Assembly (NCBI RefSeq): GCF_947241125.1 | Contig: NZ_OX365700.1 | Coordinates: forward strand, 2,760,001 to 2,824,000 | Length of the DNA stretch: 64,000 bases | Source of the DNA: Nitrospira tepida | GTDB lineage: Bacteria; Nitrospirota; Nitrospiria; Nitrospirales; Nitrospiraceae | Direction of reading: 5' to 3' | In this document: one piece after another, positions 35,033-44,453 of the stretch | Layout: each line of letters opens with the position of its first letter | Position numbering within the stretch: the first letter of the stretch is position 1 | Notes under the pieces: generated by a model | Told to the model about the DNA's origin: nothing | Databases searched by the model: none | What the model saw: the letters and a program-made list of their open reading frames with translations, nothing else | Position numbers and translations under genes: made by a program

Positions 35033-37067
35033 CGTCGATGATCTCCGCCCCTATCTCCCAAGATTCTTGTTCCAGAGGACCGTTTTCTTGTTCTCGCATG
35101 GAGGCGAAAAGCCCAAAATCGCGGGAACAAGAATCATTGACGATATTTCGCGCGCTTACGTTCGTTTTCTGATTCTTGTTTTCTTGTTCCCCTATATATG
35201 GGGGAACAACAGAACAAGAACTCCTTGACTGGGGTGAGCTTGTCGCGTCAGGGTTCTTGTTCCCAAGTTCCGGCCGGGATTCTTGTTCCCGGTGTTCACA
35301 GGATCGGGCATATTTGAACGGGTCCGCCTTGCCACCCCGGCCAGTCTTGACAACCTTTCCGGCTCCGACCAGCGCTCGAAGCGCTTTGACCTTGACCCCG
35401 CGTCGGCCTTCCATTTGGTCAAGGATGACCTTCTCTTCGACGGGTTCCTTGGTCATCGCCAGGTAGTCGAGGATCGCGTCACCCATTGCGGCTTGATCCG
35501 CCACATCCCGGCTTGGTCCGGCTGCTATGGTCCGCGCTGTTGGGTCCCACGCCAACGTGATTTCTTCTAGGTCTTCGCCGTAGCGTTGAACGCTGCTCAA
35601 CGTGCGGTACTTCTCCGTGCGCTTCAGGAGCAGTGCAGTGTCCACCGCTGCAAAGATTGCGGTTGACCCTAAGATACTGTCTCCGCCCTCTCGATCACCC
35701 TTCCCCAAGTGATGAACAGCCAACACACCAGCACCCGTCTCCCGCGCCAGCGTCCCGAGCGGTTCTAAGGCTATCGTCACAGCTGCGTAGTCATTTGCGT
35801 CTTTTACGCGCGTGAAGCGAAAGAGTGGGTCCACGATGATCAACACTGGCGCGTAGCGACCCGCGGCTTTTCGCAACAGAGGCAACCCATCAGCGGGGGA
35901 AGGCGCACAGAAAATGTAGATGCGATCGTCCACCGTCGCCCCCATTTCTCGAAAGTGGCGCCTCACCTCCGACCGTTTTTCTTCCAGCGCAAGGTACAGG
36001 ACAGGCCCGCGCGAAGTGGGGAAGCTCAGAAACGTATCTCCCCGCGTTACAGCTAACGCAAGGCAACGAGCCATGGTCGATTTCCCCGCTTTCGGCTTGC
36101 CAGCGAGGAGCGAAAGGCCGCCCACCGGCAGGCGAGCTTCCAGCACCCATGGGCGCGTGTCTTCCGGCTCATTGAGCAAGTCACCAAGAGACGTGAAGAG
36201 CATCGGTCCATCATCCATGCCCCACGGCCGCGCGCTCGCCAGCAACGTTTCGAGTCGCTCACTGAACGCGGGGTCCCGTCGATACTGCGCGACAAAATCC
36301 GCCGCATCGCCTTTCGCCGGAGCCTCCGGCCATTCGACGAAGCGAACGCTTCGGGCCACTCCGGCGAGACGTTCACCGATCCGCTGCATGTGCGCGCGTC
36401 CTGGTTCGTCGTGATCAGGCCACAGAATCGCATCTCTTCCGCGAAGCACGTCCAGCGAGGCAAGCGACGGAGCGCTGTTGGCTCCGGTCACCGTCCCCAG
36501 CGCTGGGACTCCCGCCCACCAGAGCGCTTCAGCTGCTTTCTCGCCCTCGACCACGATGCGATGGTTAGGGTCGGTCCATTCGACTTCTGAGCCATAGAGG
36601 GGGAGATCCGCCGTCTTCCGACCGTTCAAGCCCGGGGTGCCGTCCAGGCGCCGCCAGGTGAACGTTTTCTCCCCGTCGCGATCGATGCGTTCATGGATCG
36701 CGACGAACTCTCCGCTGCGGTCGCAGATCTCGTATGCTGTCACGGATGCACCCTCTCTGTTCGGTTTTCCGTTCGCGTGAGTCACGCCGGCAAGCTCTTC
36801 GATGCGCCGCCGCTGTTCTTTGAATGTCTGGAGGCCTCCCAGCAACCCGATCAACTCAAACACGTCGGCGCCCTTCTCGCCGAGACACTTCCGGGACCAA
36901 CAGAAGGCCCGGCCGTCCTTGATCGTGACAGATGGGTGCGCATCGCTATTGCGATGTCGTTCCGGAAACGGGCATCGCCAACGCCCCTGCGCATCAGGGG
37001 TACTACCATAGCGTCTGAGCAGATCTGCGACAGAAACAAGATTTTTCAGTTCAGCAACCGTCGTCAT
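35022..37067 (-). CDS. Satellite primase-helicase
   Basis: A 681-residue replication protein. Domains in order: CHC2-like zinc finger (CPFPERHRNSDAHPS...FCWSRKCLGEKG, about 32-65), Toprim (HRIVVEGEKAAEALWWAG, then WPDHDEPGR, about 170-225) and RecA-like helicase (LLAGKPKAGKSTMARCLAL; Walker B APVLIIVDPLFRF; LAVHHLGKG, about 330-480). The low-complexity C-terminal tail (residues about 590-670) is encoded by the iteron cluster. It resembles the primase-helicases of phage satellites. Confidence 0.88.
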   Translation of the reverse strand: MTTVAELKNLVSVADLLRRYGSTPDAQGRWRCPFPERHRNSDAHPSVTIKDGRAFCWSRKCLGEKGADVFELIGLLGGLQTFKEQRRRIEELAGVTHANGKPNREGASVTAYEICDRSGEFVAIHERIDRDGEKTFTWRRLDGTPGLNGRKTADLPLYGSEVEWTDPNHRIVVEGEKAAEALWWAGVPALGTVTGANSAPSLASLDVLRGRDAILWPDHDEPGRAHMQRIGERLAGVARSVRFVEWPEAPAKGDAADFVAQYRRDPAFSERLETLLASARPWGMDDGPMLFTSLGDLLNEPEDTRPWVLEARLPVGGLSLLAGKPKAGKSTMARCLALAVTRGDTFLSFPTSRGPVLYLALEEKRSEVRRHFREMGATVDDRIYIFCAPSPADGLPLLRKAAGRYAPVLIIVDPLFRFTRVKDANDYAAVTIALEPLGTLARETGAGVLAVHHLGKGDREGGDSILGSTAIFAAVDTALLLKRTEKYRTLSSVQRYGEDLEEITLAWDPTARTIAAGPSRDVADQAAMGDAILDYLAMTKEPVEEKVILDQMEGRRGVKVKALRALVGAGKVVKTGRGGKADPFKYARSCEHREQESRPELGNKNPDATSSPQSRSSCSVVPPYIGEQENKNQKTNVSARNIVNDSCSRDFGLFASMREQENGPLEQESWEIGAEIIDDET
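35064..35289. repeat. Iteron cluster TTCTTGTTCY, candidate replication origin
   Basis: Eight copies: forward at 35064, 35085, 35173 (variant ending TT), 35181, 35254 and 35280; reverse at 35124 and 35211. A palindrome GTTCCCC-TATATATG-GGGGAAC (35186-35207) with an AT-rich centre sits in the middle. The array lies inside the 3' coding part of the primase-helicase gene, whose product there is the repetitive EQEN/EQES tail. Confidence 0.75.
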
Positions 37068-37112
37068 CTGTTGCCTCTTCTGTGCGCGAGCATCGCATCG
37101 AGTCGATCAAGT

Positions 37113-37151
37113 ATCGATGAGATGAGCATACGTAGTACTACGCTCATCGAT
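37113..37151. promoter_or_regulatory. Inverted repeat between alpA-like and primase genes
   Basis: ATCGATGAG (37113-37121) and CTCATCGAT (37143-37151) are perfect complements around a central 10-bp palindrome GTAGTACTAC (37132-37141). It lies just before the primase start. An operator or attenuator is plausible. Confidence 0.5.
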
Positions 37152-37154
37152 GCG

Positions 37155-37373
37155 TCACTTCGTCGCCTCGCGTCCGAGATGGGGCCGCGTCCGCGGTTGT
37201 TGGAGCGCGGCCAGTACGGCCGCGCGATCAAAGCGGACGCCAATGTCACCGATGCCAAGACAGGGAATTCTGCCGGTCTTGGCAAGCTTGTAGATCGTAC
37301 TTTTGCCGCAACGGAGTAGGCGAGCTAGTTCATCCGCTTTCAGGATCTGTCCGTGGGGGGTGTCTGTGTGCAT
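37155..37373 (-). CDS. AlpA-like helix-turn-helix regulator
   Basis: A 72-residue HTH_17/AlpA-type protein (QILKADELARLLRCGKSTIYKLAKTGRIPCLGIGDIGVRFDRAAVLAAL). ATG 37373 follows GAGGAGGCGCTCC. In P4-like and PICI-type satellites, AlpA-like proteins activate integrase or excision and replication genes. It is located just upstream of the primase gene. Confidence 0.85.
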   Translation of the reverse strand: MHTDTPHGQILKADELARLLRCGKSTIYKLAKTGRIPCLGIGDIGVRFDRAAVLAALQQPRTRPHLGREATK

Positions 37374-37514
37374 GGAGCGCCTCCTCGTTGTCTATGCTCC
37401 ACAGCGTACACAACGCACGAAGGTGTGCGAAGCTAGGATATGACGTTATTTGCAGTACTGGTATAAATACTTACTCGTGAGGAGGAGAGCGGATAAGGGC
37501 GGGGCTCGGTCGAG

Positions 37515-38273
37515 TTACATGCCGTGCGATCGGTTGCGGTTCCGCCAATTGTCGAGGTAGTTCTTGACGTGAGTGTCTGTGAAAGGACCGTCGAGACGGG
37601 CAGGCGAACGCCCGCGCTGAACACTGGCAAAGGCCGGCTTTCTATTTCTGAGTCTCTGGAGAGCCTCCCGAATCCAGATCTCCTGGTCCGCCGGGTTGAT
37701 CTTCCAGGCCTGCATCAGGTCGCGCGCTTCCGACAGCCGCCATTCAGAATTGAATGGTGGGTCATCAGGAGGGACCACGTTTTCTAGGGCTACGGCCTCC
37801 GTCAGGTGGTCGGCCAGTGATCGGTTCAGGGCTTCAGCAATGGCGGCGGGACCTTGTGTTTTCGACAGCACAAACCGGTGTGAATCCGTCTGACCGGCGC
37901 CGTTGGGCTCTACCTTCCCGAAGGGTTCAATTCCGACAAAGGCGGTCGGCCCTTGAAATTTGGTGAGCTCAGTGCGCCAGGCCGCAATGGTTGCCTCGGC
38001 CTTCTGGATTTTCCGGGCCGTGATGCCCTCGGGAATGGTGACGATCAATTTCAGGCGGGGAGGGGTGTGGCCCAAGACCGGCCTCACATCAACTTCAAGC
38101 CCGCCGATGCGCCGTTCGAGGGTTTGGACACGCCTGAAGAATTCATCCCGCCGTTGCCGTGCCTTCGCCCACTGAGTCTGAATGCGATCATACTCAGAGT
38201 CTTGCGGACCCTTGAGCGCCATTACCTGACGAAGATAGGTATCGAAGGCGTCGCGTCGTGGTACTCGTGGCAT
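37515..38273 (-). CDS. Hypothetical coiled-coil protein of element B
   Basis: A 252-residue protein with ATG 38273 behind GAGGAGGGGTT. The first 70 residues form a charged coiled coil (YDRIQTQWAKARQRRDEFFRRVQTLERRIGGLEVD). The rest is mixed (RLKLIVTIPEGITARKIQKAEATIAAWRTELTKF) and ends in a basic tail (NYLDNWRNRNRSHGM). No family recognised. It is the promoter-proximal gene of the main satellite transcript. Confidence 0.65.
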   Translation of the reverse strand: MPRVPRRDAFDTYLRQVMALKGPQDSEYDRIQTQWAKARQRRDEFFRRVQTLERRIGGLEVDVRPVLGHTPPRLKLIVTIPEGITARKIQKAEATIAAWRTELTKFQGPTAFVGIEPFGKVEPNGAGQTDSHRFVLSKTQGPAAIAEALNRSLADHLTEAVALENVVPPDDPPFNSEWRLSEARDLMQAWKINPADQEIWIREALQRLRNRKPAFASVQRGRSPARLDGPFTDTHVKNYLDNWRNRNRSHGM

Positions 38274-38487
38274 AACCCCTCCTCGTGGGGCCTCGCGTGG
38301 GGAGGGAAGGGCCGCGACCGCGAGGACGATCGCGTCACGCCAGGGGATCAGCCCGGCGTCGAGCCCTTCCGAATTTAGTCACGGTCTCATTTGTGTTCTA
38401 CCGTCCATTGCGTCTATTACCTACCATATCCTGTGCTCTCACGTCTATATCGTCCACTAAGTCTATGGGGTAAACTACTTAGTCGCT

Positions 38488-38533
38488 CTTCCCAAGCTAG
38501 TTGTCGGGGGTTCAAATCCCCTCGCCCGCTCCA
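38488..38533 (+). pseudogene. Displaced 3' half of tRNA-Gly(CCC)
   Basis: CTTCCCAAGCTAGTTGTCG followed by a T-arm GGGGTTCAAATCCCC and acceptor CGCCCGCTCCA. It matches the intact tRNA from the anticodon loop onward, except that one T-stem base pair differs on both arms (G-C here, T-A in the intact gene). It is the original 3' half pushed away by element B. Confidence 0.9.
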
Positions 38534-38550
38534 TACCAAGCTTGCTGGTC

Positions 38551-38703
38551 CCGCCGGCTCCTCAGGCGTAGCCTTCTTCTTGGACGCCGGCGGAGAAACC
38601 CCTCCCGCGTTTCCCCATAAAAAACCTCCATACCGCACTTCGTGTGAACCGCCGGCTCCTCAGGCGCAGCCTTCTTCCTTGACGTCGGCGGAGACACACC
38701 TCC
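38551..38703. repeat. Two 55-bp hairpin repeats
   Basis: Copies at 38551-38605 and 38649-38703 share CCGCCGGCTCCTCAGGCG, an AGCCTTCTTC core and a CGGCGGAGA end. CGCCGGC pairs with GCCGGCG to form a hairpin. A diverged third copy lies at 40399-40455 on the other side of the IS110 insertion. Confidence 0.65.
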
Positions 38704-38930
38704 AGTTTTTCCCTCCGCGTAGATCATTCTCTTGCATGAACCGGGCGCTCTCCATCGCGTGTTCGCAATATGCTGCGCCCAGAGAGACACCTTTAGACAT
38801 AATGATGTGACCCGCCCAATCCGCAAGCCCGCATTATTCATGACGGTTCGTCGCGTTGCACCCGTTGCAGTAAAAGAGCAATGGGTGCCTCCAGGCGCAG
38901 CCGCGAAGGACCAAGCAACTGTCTTGAATG

Positions 38931-40208
<1,278 letters not shown>

Positions 40209-40367
40209 TCACATCGCGGCGGAGAGGTACTTTGCCTGCGACTTCGCATGTTGGCCAGGGACCCGTTACAATTTGGGAGCAACGGGTGCCCCGGGGCAAA
40301 TCGGGGTGCCCATTGCTCCTTTGTTGCAATGGGCCTAAGCAGCAGAAGCGTTCATGAACAATGCGGG

Positions 40368-41142
40368 TTAGTGCTTCCCTTTTCTCTTACCTTCGTGTGA
40401 GCGGGCGGCTCGTCGGGCATAGCCCCTCTTTATTGCGCCGCCGGAGGAACACCTCAAGTGATTCTTCTCGCTTTTCTCTTCATATCAATCTTCGGTTGAA
40501 CCGCGAGGCTACTTTTAGGCTGATCGTCATAGTGCATCGCGGAGATATCCTGCAGCGTGGCTTCTCTACTCTTACTTACATAGCATTTCGTGTGAACCGG
40601 CTGCTCCTTAGGTCATGACCGGTGCTGTTCTCTCCGTCGAAGCGAATCGTCTGTAATCCTGTCTCCTCTGTGAACCATGACGGATGTCGCCGAGAGATCC
40701 GTCCGTTATGACCTAGGGTTTCTCCTAGTCTCACCTCGATAGCCCTCCTCTGGCTCCGTATCCTCAGGGAGCAGCCTGTCCTTCCAGACAAGGTCTGTCG
40801 ATCGTCACGGCCTAAAATTACCTTATAATTCCATCAGTTCCAACGAACTCTCAGCGGACCAAGACAGTTATTCCGCTCTGGACAACCTGTCAAACGACAA
40901 TATTCCGTAAAACCAAGCTGTTGCATCGACGTGTTCTTTTATCCATCCAGTCGGGATAGTGGCCTATTCGGCGCCAGCCTCATCAACCCGGCGACAAATC
41001 AATCGCTTATGAAATCCCTGCCTGTTGGCAAAAGATTTGCTGGTTATTCCGACTAGCCGATCGAGCCACGCCGGCCAAGCCAAGAAAAGAAACGGAATCG
41101 AGCGACCGGGGAGAATCATTTCTTCTTCAAGGAGGTGGCGTC
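40368..41142. other. Non-coding spacer between IS110 region and backbone
   Basis: About 775 bases. A third diverged hairpin repeat lies at 40399-40455, and further GTGTGAACCG/GCTCCTTAGG strings suggest more decayed copies up to 40800. No gene seen; the final part should hold the promoter for 41143. Confidence 0.45.
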
Positions 41143-41451
41143 ATGAGCAAGCTTGTCCTCGCAATCGTCGCGACTCTCGCCTTTGCCGGTGCCGCTGTGC
41201 TTCCTGCTGAGGCGACCACCACGTTCGTGCGAAGCACGGTCGAGCGCATCGATCTCTCGAAGCAGACCATTACCTTTCAAGCCCGCGACGGGCAAACCTG
41301 GACGCTTCGTGTGGAGAACCCCGATCTTCTCAAAAAGGATTCGCTGGCCAAGGGAGATCAAGTCACCATCGAAGTGAATCCCAACGACGAGGTCAAGACG
41401 ATCCTCAAACTGTCGCAACCCCATGAGCCGGACCGGGCGGAGACAAAATAA
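41143..41451 (+). CDS. Small periplasmic protein
   Basis: A 102-residue protein with a signal peptide (KLVLAIVATLAFAGAAVLPAEA) and an OB-like beta-rich mature part (TTFVRSTVERIDLSKQTITFQARDGQTWTLRVENPDLL...GDQVTIEVNPNDEVKTILKL). ATG 41143 follows AAGGAGG. Similar small proteins occur near stress and metal genes; the function is not known. Confidence 0.75.
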   Translation: MSKLVLAIVATLAFAGAAVLPAEATTTFVRSTVERIDLSKQTITFQARDGQTWTLRVENPDLLKKDSLAKGDQVTIEVNPNDEVKTILKLSQPHEPDRAETK

Positions 41452-41533
41452 CCAGGTCGGCTCGCTGAAACGCGTCTTGTCCGGCTGTGAACAGACCACC
41501 ACCCCTCATGCATAGGCACGTTACGGAGGCGTT

Positions 41534-42070
41534 ATGAACTGCCGACCCCATCATCGAGCCAGAACAAACCGGTTGTCCATCCTGTTTGTGTTGATCGCAG
41601 CCATCTGCGCGGCTTGCGCATGGGTGACCTGGCTGGAAAGACCGGCCGTTGCCGCGGACCAGGCGACGATTGAGGAGGGCGCGACGGTCACCTTCTCCTA
41701 CAGTTTTACGGTCCCCGGAACCGTTCCGACGATCTATAGCGACGTCGGCACCTTCGTTCAGGGCAAGCATCAAATTCTTCCGGTCGTGGAGCGAGAGTTG
41801 GCGGGCCTGCATCCGGGCGATGAAAAAACCGTGGAGGTGACGCCCGAAGAAGGGTTTGGGCCCTACGACGAACAGAAAAAAGCGAACGTCCCTCGCGCGT
41901 CCTTACCCGAAGGGGTCAAGGAAGGTGATGTGGTGGAAGACCAGAACGGCCGCGTCGCCACCATCACGACGATCTCGGACACAGGCGCCGTGATGGACTA
42001 CAACCATCCGCTGGCCGGCAAGCGGTTCGTGATGCAGATCAAGGTGCTGAAAGTCGAGAAGCCGTCGTAA
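41534..42070 (+). CDS. Exported FKBP-type peptidyl-prolyl isomerase, SlyD-like
   Basis: A 178-residue protein with an N-terminal membrane or signal segment (LSILFVLIAAICAACAWVTW), then an FKBP domain with the SlyD-type insert-in-flap: GATVTFSYSFTVPG, ILPVVERELAGLHPGDEKTVEVTPEEGFGPYDE, AVMDYNHPLAGKRFVMQIKVLKVE. It would assist folding in the periplasm. It shares direction with 41143 and may form a unit with it. Confidence 0.88.
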   Translation: MNCRPHHRARTNRLSILFVLIAAICAACAWVTWLERPAVAADQATIEEGATVTFSYSFTVPGTVPTIYSDVGTFVQGKHQILPVVERELAGLHPGDEKTVEVTPEEGFGPYDEQKKANVPRASLPEGVKEGDVVEDQNGRVATITTISDTGAVMDYNHPLAGKRFVMQIKVLKVEKPS

Positions 42071-42300
42071 CGCCATCCGCATCGGCCGGCTCGATCCGCT
42101 TCGTTCCATGAGGTGTGCTTGTTAGCACGCAGGGCGTTTCGTGCGCTCTGCGGGGGCAGCGCGGTCCTCCTATCATCGGTCGCTACCATCAACATTCCGG
42201 CATTCCAACGGCCGTTCGCAGCCAGCGAATGCCTTTGCCTAAGCAGTAAGCAGGACGACGCGCAATCTGATGAAGCCAAAGAAAAGAGAGGAGGCTGACC

Positions 42301-42663
42301 ATGCAAGAACTCTTGATTTATCTCAAAGCGCGCATCGAATGGTGTCAACAGCAGGGCAGGGCCGCCACCAACGTGCAGGAGAAACAGGGATGGTGGGCGG
42401 AAGAGGCCGGGCTCGTCGATGCCTTGCGCGGAAGGCCAAGCCCGTCTTCTTCTCCGGAATCCTTCGGTGAACATGTGGCGCGCTATCAACTGGGACTACA
42501 GGAGGGGTTGGCCATCATGCGCCTGATCGAGCCGAGCGCCAACCGGAAAGCAGCGTATGAGGTCTACGATGAGCACCGTCACGACAACCAAGATAAACAC
42601 AACAAGGACGGTTCGGAGCAGGGCCGGTCCGCGCAGCCCTCCGGTTTCATGGCCTCCTCCTGA
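42301..42663 (+). CDS. Hypothetical protein
   Basis: A 120-residue protein with a strong ribosome site (GAGAGGAGG before ATG 42301). The N-terminal 80 residues are helical (LLIYLKARIEWCQQQGRAATNVQEKQGWWAEEAGLVDAL; YQLGLQEGLAIMRLIE). The C-terminus is hydrophilic and His/Asp-rich (DEHRHDNQDKHNKDGSEQ), which may be disordered or metal-binding. No family recognised. Confidence 0.65.
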   Translation: MQELLIYLKARIEWCQQQGRAATNVQEKQGWWAEEAGLVDALRGRPSPSSSPESFGEHVARYQLGLQEGLAIMRLIEPSANRKAAYEVYDEHRHDNQDKHNKDGSEQGRSAQPSGFMASS

Positions 42664-43034
42664 GGCCGAACCGGCGCGGCTCCGCTTGCTCCCCCGGATA
42701 ACCTATGCCAAGGACCGGACAAGTTGCTCCCAGCTAAGTGTTGGATTCCCAAAGATTTCTTTCTCTCCCCCTCCAGGTTCACGCCAAGTCATTCTCGGTC
42801 ATGGAGCTTTTCGGAGCTTTCCGATGGAGCCGCCGTGGCCGTCCGCAGAAAAACCTCTATTCGCGCAACCGGTTGCGGCAGATGAACAGATGCATACCAA
42901 TCTGGCCCGCCGTTTGCTCTCCTACCTGCCACGGAGGGTCATCACGCTCACGAAAGATGACGACGACCATGATCACCGAGCAGGTTGGGCAGCGAACAGA
43001 TCGATCTCCGAACCATCAAGAAGAAGGACTATCT

Positions 43035-44318
43035 ATGCGATCCCATCCCCCACATGATCGAAGCAGAGGTTGGCAGCTCGTAACGACCAGGAACTTCGGC
43101 CTGCTCTGGTGGGGACAAGTGACTTCTCAGATCGGGGAGGGGTTGAACAAGGTCGCGTTGCTCTGGTTCGTGTACGAACTGACCGGGTCCGCACTCAAGA
43201 TGACCATGGTGGGGTTGCTGCAAACGGTTCCGCCGTTGGTATTCGGGCCTTTGATCGGCGTCTACCTCGATCGGCTGTCCAAGAAGCGCGTCATGATGTG
43301 GGTGGACGCGATCCGCTCGGTCTTAACCTTTTTGATCCCGGCCCTCTATGCCGCCGATTTGCTGACGCTCCCCGGTCTGTATGTCCTGATCTTCGCCACA
43401 TCTGTCGTCTCAACGGTCTTTGGACCAGCCCTCGTCTCCTCCGTCCCGTTGCTGGTCCGCGAAGCCGAACTCGTGTCGGCCAACGCGCTCATCCAGGGCA
43501 CCAACAACATCGGCATGTTGATCGGGCCGGCCGTGAGCGGCCTGATGATCGCGTTGATCGGCGCGGACAATGTCCTGTACGTGAATTCCTTGACCTTCTT
43601 GATTTCCACGATCTGTCTGATCCCGATCCGCATGGACGAGCGCCTCCAGAAGTCCGTGTCCGACACAGGCGCCTCCGTGACAATATTCCAGGAGTTGATG
43701 ACCGGGTTCCGCTTCGTGTTCGGCAACCAGTCGACGATTTTCCCCCTCGCGGTGATCTCCGCCCTGTATAATCTCGGGACGAGCGCCTTCGTGTTCGTCC
43801 TGCCGGTCTATGCCAAGGAGTTGCTCCAGGTCGGACCGGTTCAGCTCGGGTGGATCTGGTCGGCGTTGGGCATCGGCATGCTCGTGGCCTCCACCTGGCT
43901 GGCCTGGAGACGCCATTGCGATCCTCAACATCGATTGCGCATCGTGGTCCGGGGAATGACGCTAGGAGGATTGGCGCTGTGCACGCTCGGTCTGTTGGAG
44001 ACGCCGCTGATCGCGGGCGCGCTCGTGGTCATCGTCGGGGGCAGCACGGCGGTGCTCAACCCCGTGGTATGGGCCCTGTTGCAGGAACAGACTCCTTCGC
44101 ACCTGATGGGGCGGGTGTTGACGACGTTCAGCACCGGCTCCATGGCCGCCGCGATGGCAGGGATGACCGGATTCGGGTTCGTCGCCGATACCGTCGGACC
44201 GGCCGCCAGCCTGATCGGCCTCGGGCTCGTGCTGTTGTTGACCGCCGTCGTCGCTCTCCAAATCGCCCGCCACACCACGGCACGTCACGCGGCGGCCATG
44301 AGCCCGGCCGTCTCATGA
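43035..44318 (+). CDS. MFS transporter, first of a tandem pair
   Basis: A 427-residue major facilitator protein (MFS_3/EntS-like). ATG 43035 is preceded by AGAAGGA. About twelve hydrophobic segments are visible, starting RNFGLLWWGQVTSQIGEGLNKVALLWFVYELTG, with the loop motif GPLIGVYLDRLSKKRVMMWVD between helices 2 and 3. The family exports siderophores, drugs or similar compounds; substrate unknown. The next gene is a clear paralogue. Confidence 0.88.
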   Translation: MRSHPPHDRSRGWQLVTTRNFGLLWWGQVTSQIGEGLNKVALLWFVYELTGSALKMTMVGLLQTVPPLVFGPLIGVYLDRLSKKRVMMWVDAIRSVLTFLIPALYAADLLTLPGLYVLIFATSVVSTVFGPALVSSVPLLVREAELVSANALIQGTNNIGMLIGPAVSGLMIALIGADNVLYVNSLTFLISTICLIPIRMDERLQKSVSDTGASVTIFQELMTGFRFVFGNQSTIFPLAVISALYNLGTSAFVFVLPVYAKELLQVGPVQLGWIWSALGIGMLVASTWLAWRRHCDPQHRLRIVVRGMTLGGLALCTLGLLETPLIAGALVVIVGGSTAVLNPVVWALLQEQTPSHLMGRVLTTFSTGSMAAAMAGMTGFGFVADTVGPAASLIGLGLVLLLTAVVALQIARHTTARHAAAMSPAVS

Positions 44319-44453
44319 CCCTCGTTCGGACCGGCGCCTCGTTTCCGGCTGGCTCCACCCCTCGTTCTCTCCCATGCGCCCGGCATGAGTTCGCGGACGC
44401 CTCAGCCGTCACGCCCCGTCTCGGGCCGACCCGGGATACAGGAGCCTGACCCG

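Larger units (their letters stand above)
38274..38827. other. Right end of element B and repeat-bearing spacer
   Basis: Holds the displaced tRNA-Gly 3' fragment (38488-38533) and two copies of a 55-bp repeat (38551-38605, 38649-38703). Apart from these I see no gene. Confidence 0.5.

Noticed and set aside
35064-35289. The decamer repeats as a CRISPR array
   Set aside because: Units are only 10 bp, occur in both orientations and at irregular spacing; an iteron-type origin fits better.
37064-37285. A 73-residue minus-strand frame overlapping the AlpA-like gene
   Set aside because: It overlaps the clear HTH gene in another frame, and its bases include the inverted repeat at 37113-37151.
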